Origin: Micromonospora sediminimaris
GTDB lineage: Bacteria > Actinomycetota > Actinomycetes > Mycobacteriales > Micromonosporaceae
Assembly (NCBI GenBank): GCA_900112325.1
Contig: FOLJ01000007.1
Span: 62,001 to 126,000 of the forward strand
Reading direction: 5' to 3'
Length of the DNA: 64,000 nt
Part shown: positions 57,228 through 64,000 of the stretch, one piece after another
How positions within the stretch are numbered: position 1 is the stretch's first letter
Layout: each line of letters starts with the position of its first letter
Made by a program: the position numbers and the translations under genes
Notes under the pieces: generated by a model
Seen by the model: the letters and a program-made list of their open reading frames with translations, nothing else
Told to the model about the DNA's origin: nothing
The model's database searches: none

Positions 57228-57267
57228 TCTTCACTAGGCGTTACCGCAGCTCATCGGCGGTGTGTGG

Positions 57268-57339
57268 TGGGCCGCCAGGGACTCGAACCCTGAACCTATG
57301 GATTAAAAGTCCACAGCTCTGCCATTGAGCTAGCGGCCC
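57268..57339 (-). tRNA. tRNA-Lys (TTT)
   Basis: A 72-base cloverleaf on the minus strand with acceptor GGGCCGC/GCGGCCC, anticodon loop CTTTTAA (TTT), T-loop GGTTCGAGT and discriminator A. CCA is not encoded. Confidence 0.96.
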
Positions 57340-57533
57340 GCGCCGCTCAGGTTACCGGACACCGACGGGAGCGGGCTCGCGGCTTCCGGCCCGCCGTCGA
57401 TGCCTGGTGGCGGCTCCCGTGAGATCGGGGTGGACGTCGGCTGGCAGGATCGGCTGGGTCGACGTCCGGACTCGTCGTTGGCCAGGCTGCCTCGCGTCCT
57501 GCCGGGCCGCCCCGCGTCCTGGAGGTGCCGCAG

Positions 57534-58019
57534 ATGTCGGAGCCGATCCGCCTCGCCGTCCTGGCCGGGGCCACGCTGACCACCGGGCTGGTGGCGGGGC
57601 TGTTCTTCGCGTACGCCTGCTCGGTGATGCCGGGTCTGGCCGCGACCGACGGTCGGACCCTGGTCGGCACCATGCAGTCGATCAATCGGAAGATCATCAA
57701 CGGCTGGTTCCTGTCGGCGTTCCTCGGTGGGCCGCTGCTCGTGGCGGTGGCCGTTGTCGGGTATCTCGGCACCGGCGGTGCGGTGCTCGGCTGGCTCGTC
57801 GTCGCGCTGGTCAGCCATCTGGTCACCCTCGGTGTCACGGGCCGGTGGAACGTGCCGCTCAACAACCGGTTGGAAGCCGCCGGGCCGGTCGACGGGATCG
57901 ACGATCTGGCGGGGGTACGGCAGTGGTTCGAGGGGCCGTGGGTGCGGTGGAACCTGGTCCGGACGGTCAGCTCGATCGCCGCCTTCGCCTGCCTGATCGG
58001 CGCGCTGCTCGCCCGCTGA
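57534..58019 (+). CDS. DUF1772 (anthrone oxygenase-like) membrane protein
   Basis: A 161-residue protein with four helices (LAVLAGATLTTGLVAGLFFAYACSVMPGL, FLSAFLGGPLLVAVAVVGYLG, VLGWLVVALVSHLVTLGV, WNLVRTVSSIAAFACLIGALL) and a conserved NVPLNNRLEA loop, the DUF1772 signature. The family includes fungal anthrone oxygenases but most bacterial members are uncharacterised. GGAGG lies 8 bases before ATG 57534. Confidence 0.87.
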   Translation: MSEPIRLAVLAGATLTTGLVAGLFFAYACSVMPGLAATDGRTLVGTMQSINRKIINGWFLSAFLGGPLLVAVAVVGYLGTGGAVLGWLVVALVSHLVTLGVTGRWNVPLNNRLEAAGPVDGIDDLAGVRQWFEGPWVRWNLVRTVSSIAAFACLIGALLAR

Positions 58020-58109
58020 GCGACCGGTGTCAGCGGCACCCCGGGATCGGCGGGCGACGGCGGGCTGACTGCTGCGCTTGGAAAGCGGCTGACCGGGTAC
58101 GGACCGGGC

Positions 58110-59159
58110 ATGCGGATCGTGGTCGTGGGAGCGAGCGGGAACGTCGGTTCGGCGGTGCTGCGCCGGTTGCGGCGCGAGCCCGGTGTGGAGATCGTCGGGG
58201 TGGCGCGGCGGCTGCCGCCGGCGGGGGCGGGCGAGCCGTACGACGCGGTGCGGTGGCACTCCTGCGACATCGGCCTGGCCGGTGCGGCGGATGAGCTGGC
58301 CGGTGTCTTCGCCGGTGCCGATGCGGTGGTGCACCTGGCCTGGCAGATCCAGCCCAGTCACGACCAGCACGTGTTGCGTCGTACCAATGTCGGGGGCAGC
58401 CGGGCGGTGGTCGACGCGGTGCTGCGCGCCCGGGTGCCGGCCCTGGTGTACGCCTCGTCGGTCGGCACCTACGCACCCGGTCCGAAGGACATGCCGGTCA
58501 GCGAGCGCTGGCCGGCCACCGGGGTGCCCGGGTCGTCGTACAGCCGGGACAAGGCGACGGTGGAGGAGATGCTCGACGGGATCGAGCGGAGCCATCCGGC
58601 GCTACGGCTGGTCCGGCTGCGTCCTGGGTTGATTTTTCAGCGGGACGCCGGCACCGAGATCAGCCGGTACTTCCTCGGCCCGCTGGCACCGGTGCGGCTG
58701 CTGCGGTTCGGCCGGCTGCCACTTGTGCCGACCAACCGGCGGCTGCGAATGCAGGTGGTACACGCCGACGACGTGGCTGACGCGTACGCCCGCGCGGTCA
58801 TGGGCGACGCCCGCGGTGCCTTCAACGTCGCCGCGGACCCGGTGCTGACTCCCGAGCTGGTGGCCCGGCACTTTCACGGGTGGACGGTGCCGGTGGCCGC
58901 CCCGGTGCTGCGGGCCGCTGCGGCGCTCACCTGGCGGGCGCGGCTGCAACCGGTCGATGCCGGCTGGGTCGAGTTGGCCCTCAACGTGCCGCTGATGTCC
59001 AGCGAGCGGGCCGAGACCGAGCTTGGCTGGCACCCGAGCGTCGACTCGGTCACCGCGCTGCGTGAACTCTTCACCGGCCTGGCCGAGCACGCCGGAACCG
59101 CCAGCCCACCCCTGTCCATCTCGCCCACCCTCCCCGCCGGCCACGGCAACCCCTACTGA
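58110..59159 (+). CDS. NAD-dependent epimerase/dehydratase family protein
   Basis: A 349-residue extended short-chain dehydrogenase. MRIVVVGASGNVGSAVLRRLRR is the NAD site (GxxGxxG). ALVYASSVGTYAPG then SSYSRDKATVEEML supply the Ser-Tyr-X3-Lys-type triad (Tyr followed by SRDK). The C-terminus is substrate-specific and ends with a Pro/Ser tail. It shows no clear sugar-nucleotide partner genes, so the substrate is unknown. There is no clear Shine-Dalgarno sequence before the ATG. Confidence 0.85.
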   Translation: MRIVVVGASGNVGSAVLRRLRREPGVEIVGVARRLPPAGAGEPYDAVRWHSCDIGLAGAADELAGVFAGADAVVHLAWQIQPSHDQHVLRRTNVGGSRAVVDAVLRARVPALVYASSVGTYAPGPKDMPVSERWPATGVPGSSYSRDKATVEEMLDGIERSHPALRLVRLRPGLIFQRDAGTEISRYFLGPLAPVRLLRFGRLPLVPTNRRLRMQVVHADDVADAYARAVMGDARGAFNVAADPVLTPELVARHFHGWTVPVAAPVLRAAAALTWRARLQPVDAGWVELALNVPLMSSERAETELGWHPSVDSVTALRELFTGLAEHAGTASPPLSISPTLPAGHGNPY

Positions 59160-59249
59160 CCCGCCGCCGCTGTTGACCAAGAGCCTTGAGTCGAAAAACC
59201 ACCTCGACGGTGACGCAAACTTCTTGATCAACCGAGAATGATCGACGGG

Positions 59250-60464
59250 TCAGCGGATGGTGGAGGCGGTGAAGGTGGGCTTGCCGGAGCCCTGGTAGAA
59301 GATGCCGGGGTGGGTCTGGAAGCCGTGGCTGGGGTTGCGGCGCAGGGTCGAGTTCTCGATGCGCAGGGTGCCGGTGCGGTCGTTGCTGACGAAGAAGACG
59401 GCCCCACCGCCCTCCCGGGCGTCGTTGTCCTCGACGACCGTGCCGGCGAGGCGTACGGAGAACTTGTTGCCGTCGCAGTAGATCGCCCCGCCGCTGCCGC
59501 CGCCAGGCGTGCCGGAGCGGGCCGGGTTGGCGCCCTCACCTACCGCCTCGTTGTCCCGCAGCACACTGTTGAGGACCACCCAGGACACGCCGATGCTGCT
59601 CAACGCGCCGCCGTTGGCGCAGGATCCGCCGGTGAACGTGCTGTTGACCACGTACACCGGCTGGTCGTCGTGCTGGTCGAGGACCCGGATCGCGGCACCG
59701 CCCAGGTCCGGGCCGGAACGGTCGCAGCGGTTGTCGACGAAGCGCGAGTTGACCACCTTGAAGCGGCCACCCCGGACGAAGATCGCCCCACCGCCGCCGC
59801 CGTCGGTGCGCTGGCCGGTGGAGTCGCCGTCGGCGAAGGTGAGGTTCTGCACGGTCAGCTGCGGGTGATCCTGGTCGTCGCAGTGCGAGGTGGTCCAACC
59901 CTGCAACGCGTCGCAGGTGTTCATGTAGAGGATGCGCCGTTTACCCTGCCCGCTGAGGGTGACCTTGCCGCCACCGTCGAGCACCACCTGCGGGCCGTTG
60001 GCGTTGCGTACCTTTGCGGTGGCGGTCATCCGGATGGTCACCGGGTCGGGGCCGCAGTCGAAGGTGATGATCCCGCCGGCCGCGACCGCCCGGATGACGG
60101 CGGCGGAGGTGCAGCTGTCGGCGGTGCCGTTGCCGACGGTACGGGTCGGCTTCGACGTGTCGACCGCCTGCCCGGCCGCCGGTACGGTCACCCGTCCGGT
60201 CGGGTTGCCGGTGCCGCGTCCGCCCCGGGACGCGCCGGTCGGCTTGGGGCTGGGACTGCTGGTCGGGCTGCTGCCCAAGCCGGTCTGGGCCGCCGGGGTG
60301 GCCTGTGCGCCCGGTGCCTGCCCCGCGCTCGGCGTCGCGGACGTGCCGCTCGCCGGGGCCTGCGCGCCGCGCGGGTCGGCGCTCGGCACGGACGGGCTGC
60401 ACGCGGCCAGGTTGGCGATGGCGACGCCGAACGCGACCGCGGCGATTGAGGATCTGAGGCGCAC
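59250..60464 (-). CDS. Right-handed beta-helix lipoprotein
   Basis: A 404-residue lipoprotein (lipobox ANLAAC, Cys22). A Pro/Ser/Ala/Gln linker to about residue 105 leads into a parallel beta-helix: ADSCTSAAVIRAVAAGGIITFDCGPDPVTIRM, VLDGGGKVTLSG, LTVQNLTFADGDS, GGAIFVRGGRFKVVNSRFVDNRCDRSG, and repeats of GGA(I/V)(F/Y) and NST(F/L). Cysteines recur in the domain. The fold binds or cleaves polysaccharides in pectate-lyase-like proteins; no active site is evident. GTG at 60464. Confidence 0.82.
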   Translation of the reverse strand: MRLRSSIAAVAFGVAIANLAACSPSVPSADPRGAQAPASGTSATPSAGQAPGAQATPAAQTGLGSSPTSSPSPKPTGASRGGRGTGNPTGRVTVPAAGQAVDTSKPTRTVGNGTADSCTSAAVIRAVAAGGIITFDCGPDPVTIRMTATAKVRNANGPQVVLDGGGKVTLSGQGKRRILYMNTCDALQGWTTSHCDDQDHPQLTVQNLTFADGDSTGQRTDGGGGGAIFVRGGRFKVVNSRFVDNRCDRSGPDLGGAAIRVLDQHDDQPVYVVNSTFTGGSCANGGALSSIGVSWVVLNSVLRDNEAVGEGANPARSGTPGGGSGGAIYCDGNKFSVRLAGTVVEDNDAREGGGAVFFVSNDRTGTLRIENSTLRRNPSHGFQTHPGIFYQGSGKPTFTASTIR

Positions 60465-60520
60465 CCCGTGATGCTAGGTCCTGTGTCAACGAACCTGTGC
60501 CCCGACGTGGGCCGGCAGGA

Positions 60521-61213
60521 TCAGGCGATCGGCACGTGGTGCAGGTGTCGCCGCCGACGCAGCCGGACGGCGAAGACGCCGGCCACCGTCACGATCAGCA
60601 GCACCGTGACCACCAGCCCGTGCAGAAAACCTCGGGTCAGGTAACCGTCGTCGGTGTGGTCCACCGCCCAGGTGGCGATCTCCCGGCTGGACCAGAACGG
60701 CGTCAGCTTCGCCCCCGCGTCGGCCGGGTCGAGCAGCATCTGCATCGCCACCACGGTGAGCAGCAGCAGCGTGCCCTCCAACTCGCGGGGCAGCAGGGCG
60801 CCGATCAACATGCCGAACGGCGCGGCCACGGCCACGCAGCAGAGCATCGCCACGGCGATCCCGCCGTACCGCAGGTTGTTCGCGTCGACGACGGTGAGCA
60901 GGAAGAACGGCACCGAGATCGCCAATCCGAGCCCCCACAGGCCGAGCATCCGACCGAGGTAGAGGTGGTGCGGCCGGTAGCCGGTGAGCCGGAGCCGGGG
61001 CTCCAACTCGCGGGCCGCGCTGGTGGCGAAGAGGGCCGCGGTGCTGACCGCCCAGCTGATGCCGAGCAGCAGCGCGCGCACCGACTGCCCGACGTAGGAG
61101 TCGCGTCGGATCAGCCAGAAGGTCAACGGCATCAACAGCAGGAGCAGGAGTACGCCCCGGCGGCGCGCCAGCTCCCGCAGCGTCATCTCGGCCACGGTGA
61201 CCAGCCGGTTCAC
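60521..61213 (-). CDS. ABC transporter permease
   Basis: A 230-residue ABC-2-type permease with about six helices (GVLLLLLLMPLTFWLI, SVRALLLGISWAVSTAALFA, LWGLGLAISVPFFLLTVV, AVAMLCCVAVAAPFGMLIGALLP, TLLLLTVVAMQMLLD, LVVTVLLIVTVAGVFAVRL). It pairs with the ATPase immediately upstream, whose stop overlaps its GTG start. The exported substrate is unknown. Confidence 0.83.
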   Translation of the reverse strand: MNRLVTVAEMTLRELARRRGVLLLLLLMPLTFWLIRRDSYVGQSVRALLLGISWAVSTAALFATSAARELEPRLRLTGYRPHHLYLGRMLGLWGLGLAISVPFFLLTVVDANNLRYGGIAVAMLCCVAVAAPFGMLIGALLPRELEGTLLLLTVVAMQMLLDPADAGAKLTPFWSSREIATWAVDHTDDGYLTRGFLHGLVVTVLLIVTVAGVFAVRLRRRRHLHHVPIA

Positions 61214-62028
61214 GATCGGCCTCCCTGGTGAGCGGGGGTCAGGTCGAGCACCAGGTCGACCCGGTCGAGCTGGTTGAGCAGGTGGGTCACCACGACGATG
61301 GCCCGCCCCTCGTCACGTAGCCGGGTCAGCTGGTCCCAGAGGTTGACGTAACTACCCTGGTCGAAGCCCTGGTACGGCTCGTCGAGCAACAGCACGTCCG
61401 GCTGCGCCAGGGTGGACATGGTGAGGTTCAGCTTCTGCCGCGTACCCCCGGAGAGGTGGCGGGCGAGCACGGCGTTCTCGGCGTCCCAGCCGAGCTGCCG
61501 GGCCGCCGCCCGGCCGGCCTGCCGGGCGGGCCCCCGTGGCACGCCCTGACCGGCACCCACCAGCACGAAATGCTCGTCGGGCAGCAGGAAGTCGGCGGTG
61601 CCGCCCTGCTGCGGGCAGTAGCCCAGCCGGCCCGAGACGGTCACCTCCCCGGCGTCCGGCGAGACCAGACCGGCGCAGATCCGCAGGAACGTGCTCTTGC
61701 CGCAGCCGTTCGCGCCGACCACCGCGGCGATCTGCCCGGCCCGTACGGTCAGCGTCGCGTCGCGGAGCACCACCTGCCGGCCGTACCGCTTGGTGATGCC
61801 TCGGGCGTGCAGCCGGACGGGGCCCGGACGCGGGCCGGGCGTGGTGCCGATGCTCTCCACGATGGCGGCCGCATACGCCTGCGGCGAGCCGAAGACCAGC
61901 CACGGATCACCGCCGCCCTCGCGCAGATGGGTGGCCGCCTCGGCGACCACGTGCCGGGCGGCGTCGCCGCCCACCCGGCGCTGGTACAGCTCGGCCGCGA
62001 ATGCGCGCAGCCAGTCGTCGGCGTTCAC
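61210..62028 (-). CDS. ABC transporter ATP-binding protein with N-terminal helical domain
   Basis: A 272-residue protein. Residues 1-70 (DDWLRAFAAELYQRRVGGDAARHVVAEAATHL) form an extra helical domain of the kind found in front of PadR-linked permeases. The ATPase has Walker A VVGANGCGKSTFL, Q-loop YCPQQGG, signature LSGGTRQKLNL, Walker B VLLLDEP and the switch His VVVTHLLNQL. It overlaps padR upstream (GTGA) and the permease downstream. With PadR and the permease it forms an inducible export or membrane-stress module. Confidence 0.88.
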   Translation of the reverse strand: MNADDWLRAFAAELYQRRVGGDAARHVVAEAATHLREGGGDPWLVFGSPQAYAAAIVESIGTTPGPRPGPVRLHARGITKRYGRQVVLRDATLTVRAGQIAAVVGANGCGKSTFLRICAGLVSPDAGEVTVSGRLGYCPQQGGTADFLLPDEHFVLVGAGQGVPRGPARQAGRAAARQLGWDAENAVLARHLSGGTRQKLNLTMSTLAQPDVLLLDEPYQGFDQGSYVNLWDQLTRLRDEGRAIVVVTHLLNQLDRVDLVLDLTPAHQGGRS

Positions 62029-62363
62029 CCGTCGACCCCCTTCGTGACGATGCCGGTCACCGGGGCCACGAACGCCAACCAGGCGTTGCCGCCGTGCCGC
62101 AGCGCCGCTCGCCCGTCGTCGGTGAGTTGGTAGTACTTGCGTGCGGGACCGGAATCGCCCTCCCGCCACCGCGCGGTGACCAGCCCGGTGCGTTGCAGCC
62201 GCAGCAGCACCGGGTAGAGCGTGCCGCCCTGGATCGGTCCGACGCCCGCGGCGTCGAGCGACTGGGCGAGCTGATAGCCGTAGGACTCGCCGTCGCGCAG
62301 CAGGGCGAGCACGCAGAGATCGAGCACCCCACGCAGCCACTGCCCCCGACGGTCGGAATCCAC
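62025..62363 (-). CDS. PadR-family transcriptional regulator
   Basis: A 112-residue regulator: LRGVLDLCVLALLRDGESYGYQLAQSLDAAGVGPIQGGTLYPVLLRLQRTGLVTARWREGDSGPARKYYQLTDDGRAAL, a complete PadR winged helix with a short dimerisation helix. GTG at 62363 begins the conserved fold; a longer start at 62399 would run into the operator. It leads a three-gene operon with the ABC genes and probably represses it until a ligand binds. Confidence 0.88.
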   Translation of the reverse strand: MDSDRRGQWLRGVLDLCVLALLRDGESYGYQLAQSLDAAGVGPIQGGTLYPVLLRLQRTGLVTARWREGDSGPARKYYQLTDDGRAALRHGGNAWLAFVAPVTGIVTKGVDG

Positions 62364-62376
62364 AGGCCGAACCCTA

Positions 62377-62397
62377 GTGCCGCTATCTAGATGGCAC
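62377..62397. promoter_or_regulatory. Palindromic site before the padR operon
   Basis: GTGCC at 62377-62381 pairs with GGCAC at 62393-62397 around ATCTAGAT (62385-62392), an 8-bp palindrome. The related CCTAGTGC-type sequence repeats at 62373 and 62403. It lies about 14 bases before the padR start and is a likely PadR operator or promoter core. Confidence 0.5.
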
Positions 62398-62445
62398 AAC
62401 TACCTAGTGCGGTACGGCGGTCCGACCGGCCGCTGCCGGCGTACC

Positions 62446-63165
62446 TCAGCCGGTCACGACATCGGAGATCACCACGGTGACGTTGTCCGGCGCACCGGCC
62501 TGGTGGGCGAGCTTCACCAACTGCTCGCCGCACTGGTGGCGGTCGGCGTGCATGCCCAGCGTGGCGGCGATCGCGTCGTCGGCCACGTAGTCGGAGAGCC
62601 CGTCGCTGCACAGCAGCAGCCGGTCACCGGCGGCCAGGGTCACCGCGCCCATCGTCGGTGGCGCGTCGGCACCCTGCACCGCCCGGGTGACAAGCGAGCG
62701 CTGCGGGTGGTGGCGGGCCTGCTCGGGGGAGAGGGCGCCCTGGTCGACAAGCGCCTGCACGAACGTGTCGTCCCGGGTCAGCTGGCGCAGTTGACCGTCG
62801 CGGAGCAGGTAGCAGCGGGAGTCGCCGACCTGCGCCAGCACCAGCGTCTCCCCGGCCAGCAGAGCCGCGGTCAGCGTCGTACCCATGCCGTCGCGGGCGG
62901 GGTCGGCGGCGATCGCGGCGTGGATGCGCTGGTTGGCGGTGCTCACCACGGCACGCAGCGCCTCGGTGGCGGCCTCCGGTGCGGTCGGCGGAACCAGCTC
63001 GTCGAGGATCCGGATGACGATCTCGCTGGCCACCTCGCCGGCGGGCAGTCCACCCATGCCGTCGGCCACCGCGACGAGGCGCTCGCCGGCGAGGGCGGAG
63101 TCCTCGTTGTTGGTCCGGACCAGACCGATGTCGTTGAGGATGGCCGAGCGGAGGATCAGCGTCAT
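62446..63165 (-). CDS. PP2C-family protein phosphatase
   Basis: A 239-residue Ser/Thr phosphatase with the bacterial PP2C layout: RTNNEDSAL (metal Asp), VAVADGMGGLPAGEVAS, GMGTTLTAALLAGETLVLAQVGDSRCYLLRDG, DGLSDYV and APDNVTVVISDV. All metal-binding Asp are present. It would reverse Ser/Thr kinase signalling, but no kinase gene is in the window. Its promoter lies opposite the LuxR-type gene with a palindrome between. Confidence 0.9.
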   Translation of the reverse strand: MTLILRSAILNDIGLVRTNNEDSALAGERLVAVADGMGGLPAGEVASEIVIRILDELVPPTAPEAATEALRAVVSTANQRIHAAIAADPARDGMGTTLTAALLAGETLVLAQVGDSRCYLLRDGQLRQLTRDDTFVQALVDQGALSPEQARHHPQRSLVTRAVQGADAPPTMGAVTLAAGDRLLLCSDGLSDYVADDAIAATLGMHADRHQCGEQLVKLAHQAGAPDNVTVVISDVVTG

Positions 63166-63200
63166 GGGACAAGCTTGCCAAGAAGACCCTTCCCGCGTCT

Positions 63201-63218
63201 CTACGCACTACTGCGTAG
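63201..63218. promoter_or_regulatory. Palindrome between PP2C and the ATPase regulator
   Basis: CTACGCACTACTGCGTAG is an 18-bp inverted repeat with 7-bp arms and a 4-base centre. It lies in the 62-base gap, 9 bases before the regulator ATG, and is consistent with a LuxR-type binding site controlling this gene. Confidence 0.55.
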
Positions 63219-63227
63219 GGTTGAGGA

Positions 63228-64000
63228 ATGTTGCCGGTGTCCATGGTCGGGCGCGCCGGTGAGCTGGCTGAGCTGGACCGGGCCTGGTCCAGCGTGGTCC
63301 TGGGCCGCCGCCGCTCCCCGGCCGTCGCGGTCGTCACCGGAGGGCCGGGCGTGGGCAAGAGCCTGCTGGTCGCCGCCGCGCTGGACGCCTTCACCCCGCG
63401 ACCGGAGGTGGTGCTCAGCGGCACCGCCCGGGTGCACAGTCCCGCACCGTACGACTGGTTGGCGGCGGTCCTGAGCGGCCGGGACACCACCCGGCTCGAC
63501 CTGCCGGCCGACGCGCTTGCCTGGCTCGCTCAGCAGCCCACCGCGCCGCGTGAGCGCTACGCCCCCGGCACCCTGCTCCGGCTGGCCGTGCGTACCGTCC
63601 GGGTGTTGGTCGGTGCCGGTCCGGCGGTGCTCGTGGTGGAGGACCTGCACGCCCTCGACCCGGCCAGCCTCAACCTGGTCGGCGAACTCGCCACCGCCGA
63701 CGGGCTGCCGGCCCTGCTGGTGGTGGCGACCAGGCCCGCCGCGCGCGCGGTCTCACCGGAACTCGCCGGCCGCACCCTGGCGCGCCTGTGCGGGGTACGC
63801 GGAGTGGTGCGCCAGCACCTCGGCCCGCTGCGTCCGGCCGAGGTCGCCGAGGTGCTGACCCAGGTGTACGCGGACCCCCGCCCCGAACTGGTGCACGAGG
63901 TCTGGCGGCGCACCGACGGCAACCCGTACGCGCTCACCGAACTGCTCGCCGCGCACGCCGGGCAGGGTATCGACGCCCTGCTGGCACCGGCGGCACCTCC
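63228..64000 (+). CDS. ATPase-domain regulator (LuxR-type LAL-like), 3' end missing
   Basis: The first 257 residues only; the frame runs off the window. Residues 38-45 (GGPGVGKS) are a Walker A P-loop, VLVVEDLHALDPAS is Walker B, and LPALLVVATRPAA and RTDGNPYALTELLAA follow, matching the STAND/AAA ATPase part of large LuxR-family (LAL) activators. The missing C-terminal helix-turn-helix cannot be checked, so the family assignment is partly inference. The ATG at 63228 has GAGG just ahead; ATG at 63243 is an alternative. Confidence 0.75.
   Translation, partial: MLPVSMVGRAGELAELDRAWSSVVLGRRRSPAVAVVTGGPGVGKSLLVAAALDAFTPRPEVVLSGTARVHSPAPYDWLAAVLSGRDTTRLDLPADALAWLAQQPTAPRERYAPGTLLRLAVRTVRVLVGAGPAVLVVEDLHALDPASLNLVGELATADGLPALLVVATRPAARAVSPELAGRTLARLCGVRGVVRQHLGPLRPAEVAEVLTQVYADPRPELVHEVWRRTDGNPYALTELLAAHAGQGIDALLAPAAP

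Overview
The window is high-GC (roughly 70% or more) actinobacterial chromosome. The coding style (frequent GTG starts, many 4-base ATGA/GTGA overlaps, long antisense shadow frames), the bldC developmental regulator and the purL-purF-purM / DUF3073 / valine dehydrogenase / bldC gene order point to a sporulating actinomycete. General sequence flavour suggests Micromonosporaceae (Micromonospora-like); that placement is an inference. I see no rRNA, CRISPR array, transposase or integrase.

Layout. 1-8439: 3' part of purL, a ComB-like phosphatase overlapping it, a membrane protein with a long Gly/Tyr/Gln-rich cytoplasmic tail (minus strand), a sterol-carrier-like protein, purF and purM. 8529-9986: a two-gene RiPP cassette, a radical SAM/SPASM maturase and an overlapping 78-residue precursor whose C-terminus carries four aromatic-X-Asn/His triplets. 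10072-13347: DUF3073, valine dehydrogenase, a conserved unknown and bldC. 13391-20713: assorted metabolic and unknown genes, including two fatty-acid-type CoA enzymes and a lipoprotein solute-binding protein whose two halves appear in swapped order. 20978-23124: a minus-strand four-gene unit (Cys-pair protein, MerR, cation diffusion facilitator, isoprenylcysteine-methyltransferase-like protein). 23615-23971: tRNA-Phe, tRNA-Asp and tRNA-Glu.

24126-31526: a polysaccharide deacetylase, then a light/carotenoid locus: a CarH/LitR-like MerR-B12 regulator, idi, crtI and crtE on the minus strand, and divergently crtB and a photolyase. Together they make isopentenyl diphosphate isomers, GGPP, phytoene and a desaturated carotene (probably lycopene, since no cyclase is present) and repair UV damage, plausibly under light/cobalamin control. 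31523-35690: a membrane protein, a flavoprotein disulfide-reductase-type enzyme, a crotonase and a Rieske/DUF2231 protein.

35798-46299: a Tad/Flp-type pilus locus (LysM protein, three TadE/G-like proteins, a small pilin-like protein, TadC, TadB, TadA, CpaE-like, CpaB-like and two exported proteins) on the minus strand, with its prepilin peptidase divergent. 46378-49254: a GH65 family enzyme and a zinc-ribbon protein. 49401-57227: small regulator/target modules, each with a visible palindrome: DUF4386/TetR, AraC/NmrA-like/DUF4345, ArsR/SRPBCC/reductase, and a Phd/YefM antitoxin with a degraded toxin beside tRNA-Lys. 57534-64000: DUF1772 and epimerase genes, a beta-helix lipoprotein, a PadR-controlled ABC exporter, a PP2C phosphatase and the start of an ATPase/LuxR-type regulator that runs off the end.

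The most unusual signals are the cyclophane RiPP cassette, the permuted solute-binding protein, the CarH-like regulator with an altered B12-pocket residue, the prion-like cytoplasmic tail, and a short repeat family lying between a stop codon and the next gene's ribosome-binding site.
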